In this document: positions 1-5,827 of the stretch, one piece after another
Layout: every line of letters starts with the position of its first letter
Position numbering within the stretch: position 1 is the stretch's first letter
Source: Candidatus Faecivivens stercorigallinarum
GTDB taxonomy: Bacteria; Bacillota; Clostridia; Oscillospirales; Ruminococcaceae
Assembly (NCBI GenBank): GCA_018715465.1
Contig: DVLN01000096.1
Location: forward strand, 1-26,205
Length of the DNA: 26,205 nt
Direction of reading: 5' to 3'
Program-made: the position numbers and the translations under genes
The notes under the pieces: generated by a model
What the model was told of the DNA's origin: nothing
The model's database searches: none
What the model saw: the letters and a program-made list of their open reading frames with translations, nothing else

Positions 1-26
1 GGCCATGGTATCATTAAGATAACATC

Positions 27-55
27 AACAGGCTGTTGTTGAAATAATGCCTGTT
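27..55 (+). repeat. inverted repeat in leader of the isomerase gene
   Basis: AACAGGC (27-33) and GCCTGTT (49-55) form a 7-bp inverted repeat around 15 bases, ending 22 bases before the ATG at 78. There is no T-run after it, so it is not a convincing terminator. It could be an operator or a leader hairpin. The promoter is not identifiable in the 77 bases available. Confidence 0.4.
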
Positions 56-77
56 ACTACAGAAAGGACGATCTATT

Positions 78-1565
78 ATGCAGAATATTCCTGTCGTCAA
101 ACTCGGCCTGATTGCAGTCAGCCGTGACTGCTTTATCATCTCTCTTTCCGAACGCCGTCGCGCGGCAATTGCTGTTGCATGCGCAGCTAAGGGGCTCGAC
201 GTTTATGAGGCAAAGACCACTGTCGAGAATGAAAACGATATGCTCAAGGCAGTCGATGAAGTAAAAGCAGCGGGATGTAACGCGCTGTGTGTCTTCCTGG
301 GCAACTTCGGCCCGGAAACCCCCGAAACGCTGATCGCACAGCGGTTTGACGGACCTGTCATGTATGCTGCAGCGGCAGAGGAAACCGGCAATGACCTGAT
401 CAATGGCCGCGGCGATGCTTACTGCGGTATGCTCAACTGCTCTTATAACCTTGGCATGCGCAAGATCCGTGCACACATCCCCGAATATCCCGTCGGTACC
501 GCTGAGGAAGTCGCCGATATGATCGCGGACTTTATCCCGGTTGCGAGAACGGTACTCGGCCTGTCCGGTCTGAAAATCATCTCCTTCGGCCCCCGTCCCC
601 AGGACTTTTTTGCCTGCAACGCTCCGATCAAGGGCCTGTATGATATCGGTGTCGAGATTGAAGAAAACTCTGAGCTGGACCTGCTGGTCTCCTATAAGGA
701 GCACGCAGGGGATGCCCGTATCCCGGAAGTTGTCGAGGATATGAAGAAGGAAATGGGCGAAGGCCGTTACTATGAAGATCTGATGAACCGGATGGCACAG
801 TTTGAGCTGACTCTGCTCGACTGGGCAGAAGCACACAAGGGCGCCCGTAAATATGTCGCATTTGCTGACAAGTGCTGGCCGGCATTCCCGTCCCAGTTCG
901 GTTTTGAACCCTGCTATGTCAACTCCCGCCTGGTTGCCAGAGGCATTCCGGTTTCCTGTGAGGTAGATATCTACGGTGCACTGTCTGAATACATCGGCCT
1001 GTGCGTGACTGGGGACGCCGTCACCCTGCTGGATATCAACAACTCGGTACCGAAGGATCTGTACGACGCAGATATCGCGCCCAAGTTCAGCTACAAGCTG
1101 ACCGATACCTTCATGGGCTTCCACTGCGGCAATACTCCTGCCTGCAAGATGTGTGCCGACCGTGCGATCAAGTATCAGCTGATCCAGCATCGTCTGTTGG
1201 AACCCAAGGACAGCGAACCTGACTTTACCCGTGGTACGCTGGAAGGTGACATCGCCGCAAGCGACATCACCTTCTATCGTCTCCAGTGCGACGCTAAAGG
1301 CGTGCTCCGCGCATATATCGCCGAGGGTGAAGTTCTGCCGGTTGCAACCCGTTCCTTCGGCGGCATCGGTATCTTTGCGATCCCTGAGATGGGACGTTTT
1401 TACCGTCATGTGCTGATTGAAAAGGGCTATCCGCATCACGGCGCAGTTGCGTTCAGCCACTGCGGCAAAGCGCTCTTCTCGATCCTGCGTTACCTGGGTG
1501 TAGAGGATATCGCGTACAACCAGCCCGCCGGCCTGCCTTATAAGACCGAAAATCCTTTTGCTTAA
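78..1565 (+). CDS. L-fucose/L-arabinose isomerase family protein
   Basis: This 495-aa protein resembles the L-fucose isomerase/L-arabinose isomerase superfamily, cytoplasmic Mn-dependent enzymes that interconvert aldoses and ketoses. Visible signatures are the C-terminal motif CEVDIYGALSEY with Glu295, the LLDINNS segment with Asp319, and the late histidine pair at 453-454 (PHHGAVAFSH). By position these match the Glu/Asp/His metal ligands of FucI. It is about 100 residues shorter than E. coli FucI, so it belongs to the shorter 'fucose isomerase-like' group whose substrates are mostly unassigned. The start is ATG 78, preceded by GAAAGGA at 62-68. It is monocistronic, with a terminator directly downstream, and no sugar kinase or aldolase lies next to it, so the substrate cannot be assigned from context. 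Family assignment is firm; the sugar is unknown. Confidence 0.85.
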   Translation: MQNIPVVKLGLIAVSRDCFIISLSERRRAAIAVACAAKGLDVYEAKTTVENENDMLKAVDEVKAAGCNALCVFLGNFGPETPETLIAQRFDGPVMYAAAAEETGNDLINGRGDAYCGMLNCSYNLGMRKIRAHIPEYPVGTAEEVADMIADFIPVARTVLGLSGLKIISFGPRPQDFFACNAPIKGLYDIGVEIEENSELDLLVSYKEHAGDARIPEVVEDMKKEMGEGRYYEDLMNRMAQFELTLLDWAEAHKGARKYVAFADKCWPAFPSQFGFEPCYVNSRLVARGIPVSCEVDIYGALSEYIGLCVTGDAVTLLDINNSVPKDLYDADIAPKFSYKLTDTFMGFHCGNTPACKMCADRAIKYQLIQHRLLEPKDSEPDFTRGTLEGDIAASDITFYRLQCDAKGVLRAYIAEGEVLPVATRSFGGIGIFAIPEMGRFYRHVLIEKGYPHHGAVAFSHCGKALFSILRYLGVEDIAYNQPAGLPYKTENPFA

Positions 1566-1593
1566 TCCAGTGTTCCAAACTGAATAAGACATG

Positions 1594-1643
1594 AAAACAG
1601 GTCTCCTGCTGTAGCTATCTGGCCATGACAGGGGACCTGTTTT
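1594..1643 (+). terminator. terminator of the isomerase gene
   Basis: AAAACAGGTCTCCTG (from 1594) pairs with CAGGGGACCTGTTTT (to 1643) across a 20-base loop, with one mismatch. The trailing TTTT is short. The symmetric A/T flanks mean it could act on both strands. Confidence 0.65.
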
Positions 1644-1650
1644 GCTGCAC

Positions 1651-1683
1651 AAAAAACGCACGGACCAAAACAGTCCGTGCGTT
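1651..1683 (-). terminator. terminator of the folT-shikimate kinase unit
   Basis: On the minus strand AACGCACGGAC pairs perfectly with GTCCGTGCGTT around a 7-base loop and is followed by a T-rich run. It lies about 30 bases after the kinase stop codon and abuts the terminator of the convergent isomerase gene. Confidence 0.9.
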
Positions 1684-1714
1684 GAATGATCATGTGGTGA
1701 TCGAGATAAGCCGG

Positions 1715-2218
1715 TTACAGAAGGGTGAGGGAAAGCTGACGTGCGATCTTTTCAGCATTTTCCGCAATTGAACCCTTGTCGCAGTTGACAATAAAGTCAG
1801 CGTATTTTTCATACAGTGGGACCCGTTCGTCATAGAGCTGCTCGACAGTTTTGTCTTTGGCACCGCAGACGCCACGGGTTGCCAGGTTTCCAAGACGCTC
1901 TTTGACATGTTCGCAGGAAAGCTGGATATAGACAACCGCCCCCAGTTCTTTCAGGTGCGCCATCGCCTCAGGATAATAAACGGCACTTCCGCCAGGAGCA
2001 ACAACCGTCCGGTCGCCGGTAATTCCGCAAAGGACTTCGTTTTCAATCCGATAAAACTCGTCCAGTCCATCATAATCAATAATCTGTTGCAGGCGTTTGC
2101 CGGTCTGGTTCTGGATCAGCAGATCACCGTCGATAAATGAATATCCAAGTGTTTTGGCAAGAACGACGCCGATGGTGCTTTTGCCGCATCCCGGCATCCC
2201 AATCAAAATGACGTTCAT
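1715..2218 (-). CDS. divergent shikimate kinase family protein
   Basis: This 167-aa P-loop kinase has the length and order of shikimate kinase, which phosphorylates shikimate with ATP in chorismate biosynthesis. Walker A is GMPGCGKST (7-15), the DxD-like IDGD segment lies at 29-32, and an FYRIE segment supplies the Arg expected in the shikimate-binding helix. The canonical TGGGA motif reads PGGSA here, so the third Gly is Ser. The lid region reads NLATRGVCGAKDK instead of the usual R-x-D-RPLL. These changes mark a sub-family commonly called shikimate kinase, but another small-molecule substrate is possible. The start is ATG 2218, with AAAGGA eight bases upstream. It lies 47 bases after folT on the same strand with no terminator or evident promoter between them, so it is probably under the same THF riboswitch transcript. 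Confidence 0.75.
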   Translation of the reverse strand: MNVILIGMPGCGKSTIGVVLAKTLGYSFIDGDLLIQNQTGKRLQQIIDYDGLDEFYRIENEVLCGITGDRTVVAPGGSAVYYPEAMAHLKELGAVVYIQLSCEHVKERLGNLATRGVCGAKDKTVEQLYDERVPLYEKYADFIVNCDKGSIAENAEKIARQLSLTLL

Positions 2219-2265
2219 AAGGGGATTCCTTTCTTTTCCTGTCCGGCGGTTTTTGTGGCACAGGT

Positions 2266-2886
2266 TTACAGGCGTACCTTTGCCCGGCGCAGTACGGTAA
2301 TTACGGTCGGCAGAATAATCAGCAGAACCGTCGACTCGACCGGGACCTTGCCGATATTGGCAAGCATCCGAACGCCAAAGATTGCGTTAAAGCCCTCACC
2401 ATACAGCATGGAATACCATAATGTGCCCAAAAGACCGTTGACCACAATGTTGATCAGCAGTTTGGCGGAAACTACCCGTGGCAGCGTCGCTTTGGCCTTA
2501 TACAGAAACAGGCCGTAAAATACACCGCCCAGCATCGCGTTGAGGGTATACCCAAAGAAGAATGCGCCGGTTGGCCGTACCAGATATTTGACCAGATCAC
2601 CTACGCCTGTCGCAAACCCACCGGCAACAGGTCCGTAAAAACATCCCAGCATCGCCGAGATAATTGACCCGACACCAATCTTGATCGGACCAACATAAAA
2701 GGAGAACTGGTCGACGATAACCCCAAGCGCCAGCATCAGTGCCATTCCGCACAGCGAACGGACATTCCACAGTTCAGCCGACGAGGCGCGCAGGTTATCC
2801 GGCAGACCGGTGAAGACTTTGGGATAGTCAGTGAAAACCGCGACGGTTTTCCGCCGGATAAAATGAAAAATACCACGAACAGACAT
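2266..2886 (-). CDS. folT: ECF transporter S component, folate-specific (FolT)
   Basis: A 206-aa integral membrane protein with about six hydrophobic segments (roughly 45-63, 70-85, 88-104, 108-130, 140-160 and 184-199). It resembles FolT-type S components, which bind folates and dock onto a shared energizing module (EcfA, EcfA', EcfT). The GPVAGGFATGVGDLVKYL segment followed by RPTGAFFFGYTLNAMLGG is typical of the family. The start is ATG 2886, chosen because GGAAGGAGG lies just upstream and because the longer reading frame from 2958 would place coding sequence inside the riboswitch expression platform. The folate assignment is strongly supported by the THF riboswitch at 2967-3072. No EcfA or EcfT genes are in the window, as usual for group II systems. 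The next gene is the shikimate kinase-like gene. Confidence 0.9.
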   Translation of the reverse strand: MSVRGIFHFIRRKTVAVFTDYPKVFTGLPDNLRASSAELWNVRSLCGMALMLALGVIVDQFSFYVGPIKIGVGSIISAMLGCFYGPVAGGFATGVGDLVKYLVRPTGAFFFGYTLNAMLGGVFYGLFLYKAKATLPRVVSAKLLINIVVNGLLGTLWYSMLYGEGFNAIFGVRMLANIGKVPVESTVLLIILPTVITVLRRAKVRL

Positions 2887-2888
2887 AA

Positions 2889-2949
2889 GCAGCTTCCTCC
2901 TTCCATAAATTTGCTTCAATGAAATTTGGGGGTGGAGGGCAAAAGCTGC
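2889..2949 (-). promoter_or_regulatory. translational expression platform (SD/anti-SD hairpin) of folT
   Basis: On the minus strand GCAGCTTTTGCCCTCC (2934-2949) can pair with GGAGGAAGCTGC (2889-2900). Seven base pairs, GCAGCTT with AAGCTGC, are followed after a TTGC bulge by CCTCC with GGAGG, which buries the whole Shine-Dalgarno sequence of folT. The same GCAGC that starts the anti-SD can instead pair with GCTGC at 2967-2971, the 3' strand of riboswitch helix P1. Ligand-stabilised P1 would therefore free the anti-SD and shut translation off. This is read from base complementarity. Confidence 0.7.
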
Positions 2950-2966
2950 CTGCCTCAAAATTCATT

Positions 2967-3072
2967 GCAGCGGGATGCGGAGGGTAAACCACAAGCGTTT
3001 GTTTTCACCGCTTTTCGTCCTGCCGACAACTCCCCGTTCCGCAGGCACTTTGCGCTTACCATCCTACTCTGC
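2967..3072 (-). promoter_or_regulatory. tetrahydrofolate (THF) riboswitch
   Basis: The minus-strand leader contains the recognisable THF-I aptamer blocks in order: GCAGAGTAGG at the 5' end, GCGCAAAGTGCC, GCGGAACGGGGAGTTG, GACGAAAAGCGGTGAAA, then CCTCCGCATCCCGCTGC at the 3' end. The terminal GCAG and CTGC form the base of P1. The GACGAAAAGCGGTGAAA block and the CCGCATCC block are near-invariant in the family as I recall it. It lies between a sigma-A promoter and folT, the classical target of this riboswitch, which represses folate uptake when reduced folate is abundant. Confidence 0.93.
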
Positions 3073-3085
3073 ATATGACACTATC

Positions 3086-3114
3086 ATTATAAAACCTTTT
3101 TGAATCCCCTGCAA
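3086..3114 (-). promoter_or_regulatory. promoter of folT
   Basis: Minus strand: -35 TTGCAG (3109-3114), 17-base spacer, perfect -10 TATAAT (3086-3091). Transcription would start near 3080, a few bases before the 5' end of the riboswitch. Confidence 0.7.
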
Positions 3115-3279
3115 TAGCTTTCGGTAAATTCGGGTTTACAACCATAATTCATAAAACGTTATCATGATTTCTGTTCATATTAGCCTATATCTCTTTCCTT
3201 TCCAAGCTCGAACCAATGACAACAGAATCGAAACAGCGGCTTTGAGTTGTCTAAAATTGTATATATATGCAGAAAAATA
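3115..3279. other. AT-rich intergenic stretch without a recognised gene
   Basis: About 165 bases between the folT promoter and the terminator of the PhoU-like gene. I see no open reading frame with a ribosome binding site, no RNA gene and no convincing promoter here. Confidence 0.5.
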
Positions 3280-3312
3280 CCGGCCGGATTCTATAAAAAT
3301 CCGACCGGTTCA
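3280..3312 (-). terminator. terminator of the PhoU-like gene
   Basis: On the minus strand ACCGGTCGGAT pairs with ATCCGGCCGGT (one G-U pair) around a short T/A loop and is followed by ATTTTTC. It begins just after the stop codon of the PhoU-like gene. Confidence 0.8.
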
Positions 3313-3313
3313 A

Positions 3314-4030
3314 TTATAATCTGTCACGTCCGGTAATTACACAGGCGATCTCGCCTGCCAGCTCGCAGCATCGGGCACAGTCGGCAGCAACGTTGGGAAA
3401 TACCGTTCCTGGTTCGTAGCATTCATCTACCATCCGCTGGAAATATCCGTCAGTCAGCACCATCTGCTGTTCTTCTGCCTGTTCTTCCAGTTGCTGCAAC
3501 AACCGCAGTTGGTCAAAACAACGCCCTTCGTAGATGGACAACGCCTTGTCCAGCAGCTGCAAGGTTATCTGAAAGTACTGCTGCAGTTCCTTTCCACCTT
3601 CTGCTGACAACTTTTTTCCGCCCAGCTGTTCAGCCGATGCGACGACATCCCCCGCATACAGCCCAATCCGGCGAATCTGCGCAGTGACCCATAAAAGCTC
3701 GGCAATCTGCCGCAGTTCCTTGCTGGTCAGATCAAGTAAGCGCAGCTGCTCCAACCGGTCGACCAGCTGAACAGAAGCCACAGAAAAGTCGTTTTGCTGC
3801 TGACGGATCTGTTCCAGCAGAGCGGTCTCCTCCGAAAAAAGGACTCGGCCCGCCAGTGCAAATACCTGATAAGCTCTGCGTCCCAGACTGACAACTTCTT
3901 TGAGACCGAGAGCGAGCGCATCGGAAGCCGCCAGATTTTCCCAGCCAGCATCGGAGACAGGTTTTGTCACCTTTTCAGATGAAAAGAAAAAACGTTTGCC
4001 GGTATGCCGTAAGAAGCCTGAAAAATCCAA
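3314..4030 (-). CDS. PhoU-like helical-bundle protein (putative)
   Basis: A 238-aa, almost entirely helical protein without membrane segments. It begins FSGFLRHTGKRFFFSSEKVTKP and continues with long amphipathic helices rich in Leu, Gln and Glu, including a LLQQLEEQAEEQQ stretch near residue 195. The spacing and acidic/hydrophobic pattern resemble PhoU and the PhoU-like tail of Na/phosphate cotransporters, but I do not see the usual metal-binding E/DxxxD clusters clearly, so the family call is tentative. The start is taken as TTG 4030, because AGGAGGG (4037-4043) sits six bases upstream. The alternative ATG at 4084 would lie only about five bases after the predicted transcription start. The gene has its own promoter at the end of the upstream MATE gene and its own terminator. 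No phosphate transporter gene is adjacent. Confidence 0.5.
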   Translation of the reverse strand: MDFSGFLRHTGKRFFFSSEKVTKPVSDAGWENLAASDALALGLKEVVSLGRRAYQVFALAGRVLFSEETALLEQIRQQQNDFSVASVQLVDRLEQLRLLDLTSKELRQIAELLWVTAQIRRIGLYAGDVVASAEQLGGKKLSAEGGKELQQYFQITLQLLDKALSIYEGRCFDQLRLLQQLEEQAEEQQMVLTDGYFQRMVDECYEPGTVFPNVAADCARCCELAGEIACVITGRDRL

Positions 4031-4095
4031 GCGAATCCCTCCTGTGCCAGTAGTCGGCTGATAGGCTGCCGCATATTTCCACAAATCTTACCTTT

Positions 4096-4124
4096 ATTTT
4101 ATCGGATTTTGACCGTATTGTCAA
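4096..4124 (-). promoter_or_regulatory. promoter of the PhoU-like gene
   Basis: Minus strand: consensus -35 TTGACA (4119-4124), 17-base spacer, -10 TAAAAT (4096-4101). It starts nine bases after the MATE stop codon. No terminator separates the two genes, so read-through from the MATE gene is also possible. Confidence 0.8.
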
Positions 4125-4132
4125 TGATGGCG

Positions 4133-5509
4133 TCAGGCAGTTGTTGTTTCTTCTGCTTTAGCGGGCGGCAGACGTTTTTCCCACTCGCCCCGGTAAAAGG
4201 CCACCCCGGAGACAATTCCACCCAAAACCCATCCGATCGGAGCTGCAAACCAGATGCCGACCGGTCCGAGCACTCTTGAAAGCAATACCGAGATCAGGAT
4301 TTTGGACAACAGTTCAACCACCGAAGAAAAAATGGTGACATTGACCTGTCCCAGTCCGCGCAGTGCCGAATTGAACAGCCAGATCAACCCAAGCGCCGGG
4401 TAAAAACAGGCTTCAATCCGAATCAGCCAGCCGCTAATTGACAGGATCTCTGTTTCGGTTCCATCGACAAACAGCATCGAGACATATCTGCCGAACAGCA
4501 GCATCAGCACCGTCGCAATAACCGACAGGATGATGACCAGCCGCGTTGCCTTGCTGATCCCAGAATAGATCCTATCCCGGTACCCTGCGCCAAAATTCTG
4601 ACCGGCGTAGACGGAAAATGACATCGCAAACTGGTTGAACAGCAGGACCGCGATATTTTCCACCTTGCTCCCGACTGTATAGGCCGCGACAACCGACGAA
4701 CCGAACGAGTTGATGACGCTGGTGATGACCAGCATTCCGACTGACAACAGGCAGCTGGTCAACCCCATCGGAAGCCCGTATCGCAGATAATCGCCCATGA
4801 TCTTTTTGTCCAGCACCATTTCCTGCCGTCCAAACCGCAGCATTGCGTATTTTCGCCGCATATACACAAAAGACAGCAGGGCGGCAATTCCCTGGGAAAT
4901 GATGGTCGCCCAGGCTACCCCTGCAACCGCCATCTCCAGCGCCAATACAAAGAACAGGTCCAGCAAAATATTTAAAAAGGAACACAGAATCAAAAAGTAC
5001 AGCGGTGTTTTGGAATCTCCAATCGCCTTGAGCACCGATGCAACCGCGTTGTACCCAACCTGTACAATGATCAGACCGCAGGTGATTTGAATATAGGTGA
5101 CCGAGCCGTCGATGATGTCTTCCGGTGTTCCAAGCAGTTTCATCAGCGGTTCTGCTCCTGCAAAGGCGATCAGTCCGATGGCTGCCCCGAAAAAGAAGGT
5201 CAGCAGCAGTGCATTTGCCGAAGCCCTGCGCACTTTTTGCTGTTCGCCCGCGCCGATCAGCTGGGAGACAACGATGGATATGCCGCCGGTGATCCCGGTC
5301 GACAGAAACAGAAAACATCCGGTCGTCGAACTGGTCGCTCCAATTGAAGCCAGCGCACTTGCGCCGACGAATCTTCCCAGTATAATCGTGTCGACCATGT
5401 TGTACATCAGCTGGAAAATGCCGCCGATCATCATGGGGACGGCAAAACGGACCAGAAGTGTTGTTGGGTTGCCGCGGGTCATATCACCGGCAGCGGTAGT
5501 ACCTGCCAT
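4133..5509 (-). CDS. MATE family efflux transporter
   Basis: A 458-aa, twelve-helix inner-membrane protein of the MATE (multi-antimicrobial extrusion) family, which exports cationic drugs or metabolites using a Na+ or H+ gradient. The N-terminal half carries the typical MTRGNPTTLLVRFAVPMMIGGIFQLMYNMVDTIILGRF-type segment (about residues 10-48), and a related FGLPMGLTSCL-type segment opens the second half. The start is ATG 5509, giving MAGTTAAGD, with AAAGGA nine bases upstream. The frame continues upstream to 5623 but that part has no hydrophobic or family-like character. It is transcribed divergently from spoIIE. The exported compound cannot be inferred from sequence. Confidence 0.9.
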   Translation of the reverse strand: MAGTTAAGDMTRGNPTTLLVRFAVPMMIGGIFQLMYNMVDTIILGRFVGASALASIGATSSTTGCFLFLSTGITGGISIVVSQLIGAGEQQKVRRASANALLLTFFFGAAIGLIAFAGAEPLMKLLGTPEDIIDGSVTYIQITCGLIIVQVGYNAVASVLKAIGDSKTPLYFLILCSFLNILLDLFFVLALEMAVAGVAWATIISQGIAALLSFVYMRRKYAMLRFGRQEMVLDKKIMGDYLRYGLPMGLTSCLLSVGMLVITSVINSFGSSVVAAYTVGSKVENIAVLLFNQFAMSFSVYAGQNFGAGYRDRIYSGISKATRLVIILSVIATVLMLLFGRYVSMLFVDGTETEILSISGWLIRIEACFYPALGLIWLFNSALRGLGQVNVTIFSSVVELLSKILISVLLSRVLGPVGIWFAAPIGWVLGGIVSGVAFYRGEWEKRLPPAKAEETTTA

Positions 5510-5583
5510 ATTGTCGCATCCTTTCTGAAGGGGAACCGGCCTGGAAAAGGCTATCAACCCCATTTTATCTCCAGCATACCATC

Positions 5584-5639
5584 TTTTGACGGTTTCCGGT
5601 AGGACATATGGCACACAACACAATTATTTCCCGTCAAAA
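5584..5639. repeat. inverted pair of CCGTCAAAA boxes upstream of spoIIE
   Basis: TTTTGACGG at 5584-5592 and its exact reverse complement CCGTCAAAA at 5631-5639 are separated by 38 bases. The core GTCAAA matches the GTCRAA core of the Spo0A box (TGTCRAA). The arms could be regulator sites for spoIIE or for the divergent MATE gene. The Spo0A reading is tentative. Confidence 0.35.
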
Positions 5640-5727
5640 ATCTTCCCATCCCTGCTTTCCCTCCCATGATCTTTCAGAGAACCGTCCTTTGCCGCCCGAT
5701 TCGCCGGGAACCTGCACCGGCAGTCCG

Positions 5728-5744
5728 ACCGGTTTTGCACCGGT
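5728..5744 (+). repeat. ACCGGT hairpin in the spoIIE leader
   Basis: Two copies of self-complementary ACCGGT flank TTTGC, giving a 6-bp stem with a 5-base loop, 84 bases before the spoIIE start. There is no T-run. Function unknown. Confidence 0.35.
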
Positions 5745-5827
5745 ACTGTGATAGGATGAAGAAAACGACAGCAATACACAGCGCGCCGGATGGAATACCG
5801 CCCGGCGCAGGAAAGGAATGGTCAACG

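Larger units (their letters stand above)
5510..5827. other. divergent intergenic region between the MATE gene and spoIIE
   Basis: This 318-base stretch holds no supported gene. It contains an inverted pair of TTTTGACGG/CCGTCAAAA boxes (5584-5592 and 5631-5639) and an ACCGGT-TTTGC-ACCGGT hairpin (5728-5744). No consensus sigma-A promoter stands out for either gene. For spoIIE that would fit a weak, Spo0A-activated promoter. Confidence 0.5.

Noticed and set aside
57..1661. 534-aa minus-strand open frame across the isomerase gene
   Set aside because: It is a mirror of the codon bias of the plus-strand gene. It has no recognisable motifs or ribosome binding site, and the plus-strand product matches a known family.
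2887..2958. Upstream extension of folT to a start at 2958
   Set aside because: It overlaps the anti-SD part of the riboswitch expression platform and lacks a ribosome binding site, while ATG 2886 has a strong one.
4031..4084. ATG 4084 as start of the PhoU-like gene
   Set aside because: It would begin about five bases after the predicted transcription start with no SD. TTG 4030 has a perfect AGGAGGG.
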